From Lepidostoma basale (lineage: Eukaryota > Arthropoda > Insecta > Trichoptera > Lepidostomatidae): a DNA stretch of 64,000 nt. The DNA is taken from NCBI GenBank assembly GCA_022606425.2, contig JAHDVF020000671.1, positions 186,001 through 250,000 of the forward strand. Direction: 5' to 3'. Each line of letters starts with the position of its first letter. Position 1 is the stretch's first letter. A model generated the notes under the pieces. It was not told the DNA's origin, did no database searches, and saw only the letters and a list, made by a program, of their open reading frames with translations. Of the stretch, positions 1-9,658 are shown in pieces. The translations under genes and the position numbers were made by a program.

Positions 1-572
1 AGTGAATGGTGCACTTAAAGTTGTCTGAAAGTATCCAAAAAAGCTAGAATGGCAGTGCACAATGGTGTTCTTCTACCGACCCTTATGTATGGATGCGAAG
101 CATGGAACTGGCAAAAGAATGATGAAAGTAGAATAAATGCAGTAGAAATGAGATCTCTTAGACCAAATAGCGGATACTCTGTGTATGATAGAGTGTCGAA
201 TGAAAATATAAGAAGTGAATGCGGTGCGAACGATGGTGTCATGAACAAAATAATGAAAGGATCATTAAGATGGTTTGGACATATGGAAAGAATGAATGAA
301 GAAATAATGGTAAAAAAATTATATGTTAACGATGTAAATGGAACCAGAAATAGAGGAAGACCGAGGAAATCGTGGCACGATCAAATAAATCAAATATTGA
401 ATGTCGGCCATGTGAGGAGTCAGAGAAATCGACGCGCGTGCATAACACGATGTATGAATGTTGAGGAAGCGAATTGAGAAATATGTCAGGAAAGAAAAGT
501 GTGGCAGTCCATTATTTCTGCCTACCCCTTCGGGGAGACGGCGTGATGGTTAGTTAGTTAGTTAGTTAGTTA
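1..572 (+). mobile_element. T1 LINE 3' fragment, (GTTA)n tail
   Basis: This is the C-terminal end of a non-LTR retrotransposon reverse transcriptase, already running at the window edge. It encodes LMYGCEAWNWQ, GSLRWFGHMERM and GRPRKSWHDQINQIL. The frame stops at 475-477 because of a three-base insertion (GAAGCGAATTGAG). It then reaches the conserved 3' end CCTACCCCTTCGGGGAGACG and a GTTA repeat. The RTE/Jockey-like placement is from memory of similar insect proteins. The copy is dead. Confidence 0.8.
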
Positions 573-844
573 GCTTTTTATTATAAAACAATAGAGCCAA
601 ATGTACAACTCACCTTAAGCAGTCGGGCAATTAATTGGAAATAACTGTCTTCTTATATTTTATATATTTTTTTCTAGAAGATGACGCTATAAAGCAATCG
701 AAATACACTTGTGAAAACACAGCATTTCCTTTCTTATTTGCTTTTAAATAATACTTCATGTGACTAATATTTATTCGCTACAATGTAATGCGTAGGCCTT
801 CAAAAATATTCAGCAAAAAATATTAAATCTACATTTTTAACTCT
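573..844. other. AT-rich spacer, no gene seen
   Basis: This stretch is AT-rich. A perfect-looking minus-strand donor (AAG then GTGAGT, near 611-619) stands alone, with no coding exon behind it. Confidence 0.4.
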
Positions 845-1095
845 TTCAATATATCTATAAATAATATAAATAAATCTAAGTTCTTGCTGGTCAAGTGTAT
901 AATTACAGCTAATTTAAAAAACGGTGGATACGTGCAACATAAATTAAATAAACACAAAAGTCCGGATCGTCCATGTCAACATGTGCAACATCGAAAAAAA
1001 CATTAAGTGTTATTACATTATGTGCTAAATTAAAAAAACGATGGATTCGTGGAACATGAATTAAATAGACAATATGTGCACCATCTAAAAAGAAC
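845..1095 (+). mobile_element. NA element, 5' part (split by a LINE)
   Basis: This is the left half of a non-autonomous repeat that recurs at 11.5, 14.2, 17.5, 32.2 and 53.7 kb. Its markers are TTCTTGCTGGT, AACGGTGGATACGTG and AGTCCGGATCGTCCATGTCA. It carries no coding capacity. It resumes at 1567 after a T1 insertion flanked by CTAAAAAGAAC at 1085-1095 and 1556-1566. Confidence 0.75.
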
Positions 1096-1555
1096 TAACT
1101 AACTAACCATCACGCCGTCTCCCCGAAGGGGTATGCAGAAAGAATGGACTGCCACACCTTTCTTTCCTGACATATTTCTCTCGCTTCCTCAACATTCATA
1201 CATCGTGTCATGCACGCGCGTCGATTTCTCTGACTCCTCACATGGCTGACATTCAATATTTGATTTATTTGATCGTGCCACGTTTTCCTCGGTCTTCCTC
1301 TATTTCTGGTTCCATTTACATCATAAACATATAATTTTTTTACCATTCTTTCTTCATTCATTCTTTCAATATGTCCAAACCATCTTAATGATCCTTTCAT
1401 TATTTTGTTCACGACACCATCATTCGCACCGCATTCACTTCTTATATTTTCATTCGGCACTCTATCATACACAGAGTATCCACACATTCTTCTAAGAGAT
1501 CTCATTTCAACTGCATTTATTCTACTTTCATCCTTCTTTTGCCAGTTCCATGCTT
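1096..1555 (-). mobile_element. T1 LINE fragment inserted in NA element
   Basis: A 5'-truncated T1 copy on the minus strand, starting with its (TAAC)n tail and encoding RMCGYSVYDRV and RPRKTWHDQINQIL with an open frame over 131 residues. The flanking 11-bp direct repeats (CTAAAAAGAAC) mark a target-site duplication made by target-primed reverse transcription. Confidence 0.85.
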
Positions 1556-1566
1556 CTAAAAAGAAC

Positions 1567-1840
1567 GTTTTTGTTAAATTATTTTTATATTGTTATTTTA
1601 TTTTATATCATTGTATTTTATATTATTTGTTTTAGATTTATTTTGTGGGTGTTGGACGATCGAAGTGTGCGCGGAAGATGCCTATTGGTGGCGATGAAGT
1701 TCGCAACCCATCACACCGCGTCTCCCGCGGAGCGAAAAGAGAAGGATGGAGTGCCGCATCAGTAAAAGTGTGACAGTCCATTCTTTCTGCTTACCCTTTT
1801 GGGGAGACGGCGTGATGGTTAGTTAGTTTAGTTAGTTAAT
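1567..1840 (+). mobile_element. NA element, 3' part with T1-like tail
   Basis: Continuation of the NA copy from 1095. It carries GATTTATTTTGTGGGTGTTG and CGCAACCCATCACACCGCG, then merges into the T1 3' end (CAGTCCATTCTTTCTGC, the GGGGAGACGGCGTGATGG block) and a GTTA tail. The shared terminus suggests mobilisation by T1 machinery. Confidence 0.75.
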
Positions 1841-1847
1841 AGATCTA

Positions 1848-2815
1848 ACTAACTAACTAAAATATTGCTCGAAAAGCTTCAATATATTGGAGTTACGCAC
1901 AAATATTTAGATCTATTCAGAAGCTACCTAACAAACAGGCTATAAATAGTTCTAATAGACAGTTATCAGAGCACCATTGAAAGGGTTACATGTGGAGTAC
2001 CCCAAGGATCTATCCTGGGCCCACTGCTCTTTCTAATATACGAGTACATCAATGACATAACAGATCTACAACTACACGGCACATTGCAACTCTATGCAGA
2101 CTACACAGTGATCTTCTATCAACATGAAAATTTAAAGCAATTAGAAAAGAATATTCAATCGGATCTTGTGGAACTCGCAGTGGCTGAGATTGAACAAACT
2201 AACTGTTAATGAAAAAAAACGCACTACCTACTTTTTAATAACAGACTATGATATAAGCATACAAGTAAATGGTCACCTATATCATAAACAAAACTCTACG
2301 AAATATCTGGGATTAATAATCGATGACAAACTAAATTGGAATATGCACATATAAAACATTATTAACAAAATAACTCCAGTAATAGGTATTCTCTATAGAT
2401 TCCAAAAATTTATAAAAACCAATACTCTGCTTTCCATCTACTATGCATTCGTGCACTCGCACCTATCATACCTGTCCTGTATCTGGGGTTTTACAATAAA
2501 AAAATATATCAACCAACTACAGGTACTACAGAACAAGGCAATAAAAAACATACTTAAATTCCCAGTTGACACCCCCACTAAAGATATCTACAAAAATACA
2601 TAAATCCTCCCAATAAAAATACTGCCGCTATACGAAATAAACTGTACAATCAAACAATTAATTAAAAAATCATTACATTTTAATACAACCTTTAATCTCA
2701 ACAATAGCATACATGACCATAATACTAGACAAGCAAACAACCTGTATATCCCCAAAGTATTCACCACTAAATACGGAATAAAATCTCTTAAATTTTTGGG
2801 GATGTGGTGAGAGTT
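1848..2815 (+). mobile_element. Decayed Jockey/CR1-type LINE reverse transcriptase
   Basis: Broken frames read through the RT region: CGVPQGSILGPLLFLIY (motif B), then LYADYTVIF where the catalytic YADD has become YADY, then STKYLGLIIDDKLNW. The C-terminal region follows, ending NTRQANNLYIP. Several stops and frameshifts interrupt it. This is one of the few copies that keeps RT motifs rather than only the extreme 3' end. Confidence 0.75.
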
Positions 2816-3255
2816 AAAAGCAGTGGAAGTTTCAGCGTTTATTGCAGATCACAAGTAATCATACGTTAACAGTATTATGTACTCGTAATGGAGCGTATGC
2901 CTAGATGTCGATAGCAGCTGGGGCTGATGGTTCGCTGGGCAGTAGCGTCGGTCGGCTGGAGCGAAGACTCGTCGGAAGTTACGTGGCGTAGCAGGGTAGA
3001 CAGTAGCGTAGCTCGGTGGGAGAGTCGGGGGTTCTTTGTACATAAACTTGAAGGCGTAGACTCGTGTCGGTTAGAAGTCGCAAGAAGGAATACTGTCCAT
3101 GGTGGTCGGATGTACCGCTTTTATATGCTTTGCTTCCCTTTTCACACGATGCTCTGCTCTAGTGACCTAGTGACCTATATGAATAAATCTGGGCCTTAAT
3201 TCATCATTTTTATAAGTAGGTCCTAAGTCAGGCGTTTTCGGTTATTCGTGTAATA
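2816..3255. other. GC-richer orphan segment, possible LTR-like piece
   Basis: This segment has higher GC than its surroundings and carries AGTAGCGTCGGTCGGCTGG. It includes AATAAA near 3181. No convincing coding frame or matching copy is visible elsewhere in the window. It could be a solo LTR or an unrelated repeat. Confidence 0.25.
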
Positions 3256-3309
3256 TATTTCATAATGAATTATGCTGATTCAGCAGTCGAAGTCCACTTA
3301 TATGGGTTA

Positions 3310-3826
3310 TGTGTTTAACCCCGGAGGGGTAGGCAGAGAGGATGGATCGCCACAATGGCCTGTCCTGGCATACCTGTCAGGTTTCCTCTACATTTATACA
3401 TCGTACCATGCACGCACGTTGATTATTCCGACTTCGAATGTGGCCGCCTTTTAGTAATTTATTCATTTGGTCATGCCATGTTTTCCTCGGTCGTCCTCGG
3501 CTTCTTTTCCCACTCACGCTGCTTGTCTACAACTTTTTAACCATTCTACTCTCATCTATTCGTTCCATATGTCCAAACCATCTCAGGGATTCTTTTTTAA
3601 TTTTATTCATGATGCAGTCATCTGCCTAACATTTCTTTCTTATTTCATCGTTCGGTTTTCTATCATACAACGTTTTCCCCGCACATTCTTCTTAGTGATC
3701 TCATTTCTACGGCGTTTATCCTGCTTTCATCCTTTTTTTGCCAGCTCCAAGCTTTACTTCCATACATGAGGGTTGGCACTAGAATTCCATTGTGTACTGT
3801 CATCTTTGCTTCTATAGATATATTAA
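3310..3826 (-). mobile_element. T1-related LINE fragment (subfamily b)
   Basis: On the minus strand this reads the T1-type C-terminus, from LMYGSKAWSWQKKDESRINAV to a 3' end near GCCTACCCCTCCGGGG. Frameshifts break the frame. It is related to, but distinct from, the canonical T1 copies, with CGGCCACATTCGAAGTCGGA in place of CGGCCATGTGAGGAGTC. Confidence 0.65.
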
Positions 3827-4024
3827 AAAAACTTATACTTTCTATTTAATATTGATCTAAAAATCTTCTATATAAATATGGTCTTGAAATCTGCAATTTT
3901 GTTGACTTACAAAAATCTTCCGAGTTTTTGTCTAAAAATATCATATTACATCTAGTTCTTAAAATCTTCTATTGAATCTTGTTCTAAAAATTATTCATTA
4001 AATTTTTTTGAAATCTGCTTTTAT
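3827..4024. repeat. Short AT-rich degenerate direct repeats
   Basis: Loosely repeated AATCTTCTATT and TTCTAAAAAT units. No gene is seen. Confidence 0.35.
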
Positions 4025-4535
4025 ATGTTAATGTGTGGCCCTGTACCAACCCTCATGTATGGAAGTGAAGCTTGGAGATGGCAAAAGAAGGATGAAAGCA
4101 GGATAAACGCCGTAGAAATGAGATCACTTAGAAGAAAGTGTGCGAAAACGTTGTATGATAGAATACCGAACGATGAAATAAGAGAGAAATGTATGGCAGA
4201 TGACTGCATCATGGATAAAATTAAAAAAGGATCCCTGAGATGGTTTGGACATATGGAACGAATGGATGAAAGAAGAATGGTTAAAAAGTTGTACACAAGC
4301 AGCGTGAGTGGAAAAAGAAGCCGAGGACGACCGAAGAAAACATGGCATGACCAAATTAATCAATTACTAAAAGGCGGCCACATTCGAAGTCGGAATAATC
4401 GACGTGCGTGCATGGTACGATGTATGAATGTAGAGGAATCCCGAGAAGTATGCCAGGACAGAGCATTGTGGCGATCCATCATCTCTGCCTACCCCTCCGG
4501 GGAAATGGCGTGCTTATTAGTTAGTTAGTACAATT
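4025..4535 (+). mobile_element. T1b LINE fragment with open C-terminal frame
   Basis: An uninterrupted 167-codon frame (4025-4528) encodes LMYGSEAWRWQKKDESRINAV, GSLRWFGHMERM, GRPKKTWHDQINQLL and ISAYPSGEMA. It then runs into the TTAGTTAGTTAG tail. It is the best-preserved b-subfamily copy here. It is still only the extreme C-terminus of the RT protein. Confidence 0.75.
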
Positions 4536-4738
4536 TTTGCAATTCTCGTATTCTCCATGCGGTCCACGGTCGTCTCTCTCTAAAAGCGCCTTCTGCTTCT
4601 TCTCCATCTCACTATGTTTTCAACACCACAGACAGACCTTATCGTTTTATTTCTGATCCGATCTTTGAGGGTTTTGCCTGCGATGGAGCGTAGGGTTCGC
4701 ATTTCTGTTACCGCTCTGCTCTGCTCTTTTTAACGTTT
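4536..4738 (-). mobile_element. T2 LINE fragment
   Basis: Minus-strand remnant of the T2 C-terminus, corresponding to AEMRTLRSIAGKTLRDRIR.. followed by FRDHVDRMENTR.., broken by indels. Its sequence is close to the copies at 9.7-10.2 kb and 54.9-55.3 kb. Confidence 0.6.
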
Positions 4739-4744
4739 ATATAC

Positions 4745-5545
4745 AGAATGCGATTGACGACTTGAGAAATAGAATGAATCACAGAGAAGGTGTAAGGATA
4801 CACGGGCAAAATATGGACATGATAAGGTTTGCTGACGATATTGCTATGGTTGCTGAAAGTGAGGAGGAACTGCAGGAGGCCTTAGCAACGTTGCAAGGAA
4901 TTCATCAAGATAGCTACAACATGAAGATAAATAAAGACAAAACAAAGCTGCAGACTGTAGGCTGAACGCAACATCAGATGAGAGTAGTAATGTCAGGAGT
5001 TCCACTAAAGAACACCAAGAAGTTTGTCTACCTCGGGAGCAAAATAACATGGGACGGTCGGTCTAAGAGGGTGGTCGCTCGTACATCAGGCTAGGCTTGC
5101 ATTTAATAAAAGGTCGAAAATAATATAATCAAATAATATAGACCTAAAACTGAGAATACTCCTCATCAAGACCTATGTATGGAGTATCTTGATGTACGGC
5201 TGCGAGACATGATGCCTATCCGAAAGAGATAAGCGGAGACTAGGGGCTTTTGAGATGTGATCCTATAGAAGACTATTAGGAATTTCCTGGAGAGACCATC
5301 ACGAATGAGGAAGTTCTTCAAGGAATCGAAGGAGGAAGGCACCTGCTCAGGACCTTGTCCGAAAGGCGTGCAAGATGTATCGGCCATGTAATACGTTAAG
5401 AAGGTCTCTTGCATGCCATAATGGAGGGTATGACCGAGGGGACAAACTCTAGAGGACACCCACGCCGAGAGTTCCTGGAGGACCTGTTGGTGGACGTGCG
5501 CTGCTCATCATATGCAGATCTCAAAAGAGCCGCACAAGACAGGGA
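4745..5545 (+). mobile_element. LINE RT remnant with FADDIAM motif
   Basis: 4762-4965 encodes MIRFADDIAMVAES, an intact F-A-D-D polymerase box, followed by MKINKDKTKLQ. Later broken pieces read KFVYLGSKITWDG, MYGCET and GHPRREFLEDL. Stops separate the blocks. A relative of this group lies on the minus strand at 50.3-50.7 kb. Confidence 0.7.
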
Positions 5546-6300
5546 ATCAAACCAAATCAAATCAAATCAAATCAGTTTATTTCATCAACAGACATTACAA
5601 AATTCATTTTTAAGGCATCTATTGAGAACAGGTAAAATAATATATTATATATAGTATACTACCAGAAACGCATAAGAGATAGTTCAACATTAGGAAGACA
5701 GGATACTCTCCAGAATTAAGAGTATTTGCCTTCTGAACGTACTTTCACTAACATGAAAGACGTCGATCTCCGAGGAGACCGCGTTCAGCAGACCAATTGC
5801 TCTTCCCACCGGTGTCACCAGAGGCAGATTGGTTCTGGCAGCCGGTAGGTAAAACAATCTGTGCTGTCGCTGTCGGAGATATCTATCGGGGACAAAAAGC
5901 CGAACACCCTCCAGTACAGCCGAGTTCTCGAAGTATCCCCTAATTAATCTAAAGAAATGGGTAATTAGATGTCCGTCTCTTCGAAGCTGTAGAGAATTGG
6001 TTCCGAGCATTCCCAAAAGAATAGAGCCAAGGATAGCTACCATACTCCCTCATGTAGAGATACCTCAGAAATTTTTTCTGAACCCTCTCCAGCATAATGG
6101 AATATCTCGCCTCGTGAGGACTCCATATCACAGAACCACTTTCGAGTCTGCTCCGAACCAATGCGTTGTATAGGACTCTGAGCACATTGGGATCCCTGAA
6201 AACTCTGCCGATCCGGACAATGAAGCCCAACATCTTCAGTGCAGTGCCACAAATCCTGGGAAGCCACTGGGAAGCCACAAATCCTGGGAATGGGAAGAAT
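5546..6300 (-). mobile_element. T5 LINE fragment, (GATTT)n tail
   Basis: Minus-strand CR1/Jockey-like RT C-terminus. It encodes VRSRLESGSVIWSPHEARYS, VQKKFLRYLYMREYGSYPWL, LGMLGTNSLQLRRDGHL and LPLVTPVGRAIGLLN, with one frameshift in the middle. The 3' end is a run of TGATTTGATTTG (read on the plus strand as CAAATCAAATCA at about 5556-5575). It is truncated at the 5' side. Confidence 0.8.
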
Positions 6301-6699
6301 GGAAGAGAAGAATAGAAGAAATTGCTGCAAACCAATCCCAGGATTGAAACTTTTTAACTAACTAAGAAGGTTTCGCATTTCTGCTACTCTAAAAAGGCTA
6401 CTCTAAGAATAAAAAATCATTTATTGTAAATAAACATTTATTTAATTATAAAGCAGCCGATTTTTTTCTGATCGATTTTGATAGCAGTACCAGGTGATAG
6501 ATTAAAATAATTAAATGTATTTATAACTATAATATGTTATATGTATGTTTTACGAGTATTTTTTTTTAAATATGTTATTATTTTAATTAAATCTGATTCT
6601 ATCTGTAGTAATTGCATATAATGGTAGTATCGAAACCGTTTTCAGAATAAGTAAGAATTGTTGTTAAGTCTATATTATCTAACCCGCCTGCAAAGCTCT
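6301..6699. other. AT-rich spacer, no gene seen
   Basis: I see no coding frame, RNA gene or repeat with a recognisable relative in the window. Confidence 0.4.
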
Positions 6700-6709
6700 G
6701 TTATTGTGG

Positions 6710-7720
6710 TCATGGTGGATATAAGTGTAGTTGGGTTGGGTTCAACTGTAGTTAGGATAAGTGCAACTGTAGTTAGGATAGGTTCAACTGTAGTTAGGAT
6801 AGGTGCAACTGTAGTTAGGATAAGTGCAACTATAGTTTGAATAGGTCCAAATGTTGTTGTGGTGAGTGCAAATGTAATAGTGGTAAGTGCAAATGCATTT
6901 ATGATAAGTGTAAACAATTGTAGATGCAAATGTTATTGTGGCAGATGACTTTGTGTTGGGTTAAACTGTAGTTAGAATAGGTGCAACTGTAGTTTAAATA
7001 GGTCCAAATGTTATTGTGGTGAGTGCAACTGTAATAGTGGTAAGTGCAAGTGCATTTATGATAAGTGTAACCAGTAGATGCATATGTAGGTGTGGAAGAA
7101 GACTTTGTGTTGGGTTAAACTGTAGTTAGGATACGTGCAACTGTAGTTAGGATAGGTACAACTGTAGTTAGGATAGGTGCAACTGTAGTTAGGATAGGTG
7201 CAACTGTAGTTAGGATAGGACCAACTGTAGTTAGGATAGGTGCAACTTTAATTAGGCTAGGTGCAACTGTAGTTAGGATAGGTGCAACTGTAGTTAGGAT
7301 AGGTGCAACTGTAGTTAGGATAGAAGCAAACGTCGTGATGATTGCAACTGTAATAGTAGTAAGTGCATGTACATATATGGTAGACGCAACCAGTCGTAAA
7401 TGGAAATTTAGGTGTGGCAGATGATGTTGTGGCACATGCAACTCTACTTGAGATTTGTGCAACTGTAGTAATGGTGGGTGTGATTGCAGATAGGATAGAT
7501 GCAACTGTAGTTAGGATAGGTGCAAATGGTAGATGTAACCAGTCTTAGATGCAAATGTTGTTGTGGCAGATGTTGTAGCGGTAAGCGCAACTCTAGTTAG
7601 AGCGCGTGATAGGTGCATTTATAATTGTGCTAATTAATTGTACAATAACGGTACCTAAGGTGAATGCAACTATAACTGTAGTATAAACAACTACAATCAA
7701 AGCGAGTTAAACTATATTTG
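6710..7720 (-). repeat. 21-bp minisatellite encoding TTVAPIL heptads
   Basis: Tandem and degenerate copies of AACTGTAGTTAGGATAGGTGC span this region, best preserved at 6728-6835 and 7120-7322. On the minus strand each unit reads A-P-I-L-T-T-V, and one open stretch (7115-7504) runs 129 codons. Units at the edges are diverged and contain stops. The heptad resembles the 7-residue repeat of the exon at 21756-22028 (A-A-T-T-T-T-V). It may be a decayed mucin-type exon next to gene A, or simply a minisatellite. I see no signal exon or splice acceptor for it. Confidence 0.6.
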
Positions 7721-7826
7721 TAGTGGGTGCACATGTATCTGTGGTGTAAATAAGTTGACAATCATAAAATTGAAGTTCATCTGAAGATTTAGTGAGGTAA
7801 ATGATTACCAGTGTGGGAAAAGTTTA

Positions 7827-8570
7827 TTATGCTGTCTCCATGGAAACTTTGGTTTCGTTGGAGTTGAAGGTCTTCTTGGAGTTCTTGTGGTGCGTGGACA
7901 TTTTGTTGTAGTTGGTTGTGGTGGTAGGTGGACATGTTGTTGTAGTTGGTGGTTCTGTTGTTGTGGTAGGTGGACATGTTGTTGTAGTTGGTGGTTCTGT
8001 TGTTGTGGTAGGTGGACATGTTGTTGTAGTTGGTGGTTCTGTTGTTGTGGTAGGTGGACATGTTGTTGTAGTTGGTGGTTCTGTTGTTGTGGTAGGTGGA
8101 CATGTTGTTGTAGTGGGTGGTTCTGTTGTTGTGGTACGTGTACATGTTGTTGTGGTGGGTGGTTCTGTTGTTGTGGTACGTGTACATGGTGTTGTAGTTG
8201 GTGGTTCTGTTGTTGTGGTACGTGTACATGGTGTTGTAGTTGGTGGTTCTGTTGTTGTGGTAGGTGGACATGTTGTTGTGGTGGGTGGTGCTGTTGTTGT
8301 GGTGCGTGGACATGTTGTTGTAGTGGGTGGTTCTGTTGTTGTGGTACGTGGACATGTTGTTGTAGTTGGTGCTGCTGTTGTTGTGGGAATACACGTCGTT
8401 CTAATTGTTGGACGTTTAGTGGTGATGTGGTATTTATTCAACAGATCTCCGATCTTAATTCCAGTTGTCTTGACAATCTTTCCCAGTGCATCTCGGCGGT
8501 AGTAGAATCCATTGTATGCCACCCAATTGCCTGGTGGTGATCCAGAATTCTTTGGGAGAGCGGGTGCAAT
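7827..8570 (-). CDS. Gene A exon 2: secreted Thr/Pro mucin-like protein, Cys repeat
   Basis: The exon follows a splice acceptor (CTTATTTTAG, ending at 8571) and opens in phase 0 with IAPALPKNSGSPPGNW. A short non-repetitive domain follows (NGFYYRRDALGKIVK, GIKIGDLLNK). About 11 tandem 14-residue units then read C-[PT]-[PR]-TTTT-[EA]-PP-TTT-[TP], with one cysteine per unit. Such Pro/Thr/Ser tracts are heavily O-glycosylated in mucins, and evenly spaced cysteines could cross-link. Joined to exon 1 the product is 265 residues. The last unit is 34 nt instead of 42, an 8-nt loss that throws the tail into another frame (NYNKMSTHHKN..., stop at 7827). The previous frame would end at 7805 with a basic Pro/Arg/Lys tail. 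Long plus-strand frames across this block are shadows. Confidence 0.7.
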   Translation of the reverse strand: MAPALPKNSGSPPGNWVAYNGFYYRRDALGKIVKTTGIKIGDLLNKYHITTKRPTIRTTCIPTTTAAPTTTTCPRTTTTEPPTTTTCPRTTTTAPPTTTTCPPTTTTEPPTTTPCTRTTTTEPPTTTPCTRTTTTEPPTTTTCTRTTTTEPPTTTTCPPTTTTEPPTTTTCPPTTTTEPPTTTTCPPTTTTEPPTTTTCPPTTTTEPPTTTTCPPTTTTNYNKMSTHHKNSKKTFNSNETKVSMETA

Positions 8571-8715
8571 CTAAAATAAGATGAAAAAATATATAATAAA
8601 AAAAAAAGTTTTTGCAAACATGTGGTTGTAAACCCGGGCTCATGATGCATGGCATTTATTCGTTTAACAAACGGAGCACCCGAGTAATGTTAAACCCCAA
8701 ATGGGTTAATTTACC

Positions 8716-9229
8716 TACTTACCCTTATGTACCGACTTCTACCGACCCTTATGTATGGAAGCGAAGCATGGAACTGGTAAAAGAAGGATGAAAGTAGAAT
8801 AAATGCAGTAGACATGAGATCTCTTAGACGAATGTGTGGATACTCTGTGTATGATAGAGTGTCGAATGAAAATATATGGTGCGGTGCGAATGATGGTGTC
8901 ATGAACAAATAATTAAAGGATCATTAAGATGGTTTGGACATATGGAATGAATGAATGAAGAAAGAATGGTAAAAAAAGTATTTGTCAATGATGTAAATGG
9001 AACCAGAAATAGAGGAAGACCGAGGAAAACGTGGCACGATCAAATAAACCAAATATTGAATGTCGGCCATGTGATGAGTCAGAGAAATCGACGCGCGTGC
9101 ATGACACGATGTATGAATGTTGAGGAAGCGAATTGAGAAATATGTCAGGAAAGAAAAGTGTGGCAGTCCATTCTTTCTGCCTACCCCTTCGGGGAGACGG
9201 CGTGATGGTTAGTTAGTTAGTTAGTTAGG
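8716..9229 (+). mobile_element. T1 LINE fragment with shared early stop
   Basis: 5'-truncated T1 copy with frameshifts. From 8951 it encodes MNEERMVKKVFVNDVNGTRN and GRPRKTWHDQINQIL. It carries the same GCGAATTGAG insertion and stop as the copy at 1-572. The (GTTA)n tail ends near 9229. It lies in the 2.5-kb intron side upstream of gene A exon 2. Confidence 0.8.
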
Positions 9230-9231
9230 GT

Positions 9232-9350
9232 TAAAAAACGAACTAAATGTTTATTTTTAACAAAATGTTTATTTTTAACAACATGTCTATTGTTAAGAAA
9301 TACTTTATTTTTAACAAAATGTTTATTTTTAACAAAATCTATATTCTGAA
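9232..9350. repeat. Tandem repeat, about 20-bp AT-rich unit
   Basis: Four or five imperfect copies of AAAATGTTTATTTTTAAC lie directly after the T1 tail. Confidence 0.6.
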
Positions 9351-9394
9351 CCAAAATTTTTCACATTAACTAAAATATGTATCTTCAACTAGTT

Positions 9395-9490
9395 CACAAA
9401 ATGGAGCAACAGCGCCCTTGAGATGATTAATTCATAAAAATGGCGCTCTATAAATCATCCAATTTATTATTATTATATTATTATATTAGC
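9395..9490. repeat. Short dispersed repeat, GCGCCCTTGAGATGA type
   Basis: CAGCGCCCTTGAGATGA, then TAATTCATAAAAATGGCGCTC, recurs in reverse orientation at about 53868-53945, where it interrupts an NA element. An ATT-rich run follows in both places. It is probably a small non-autonomous element. Confidence 0.55.
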
Positions 9491-9658
9491 CATCACGCAT
9501 TTTCACTGTAGGGGTAGGCAGAGAGGATGGACCGCCATAATGCTCTGTTCTGACATACCTCTCGAGATTCCTCTATATTTATATATGGTAACATGCACGC
9601 TTGTCGATCTTTCCGACATCCAATGTGGCCGCCTTTTGGTATTCGATTAATTTGGTCA
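9486..9658 (-). mobile_element. T1b LINE 3' fragment
   Basis: Minus-strand T1b terminal region: the 3' end corresponds to CTACCCCTACAGTGAAAATG and the NVEESREVCQ-like coding part is broken. It abuts a T2 fragment. Confidence 0.55.

Noticed and set aside
7887..8540. Long plus-strand Cys/Trp and Val/Gly frames across the gene A repeats
   Set aside because: Shadows of the 42-bp tandem repeat. The minus strand has the acceptor, signal exon and non-repetitive domain.
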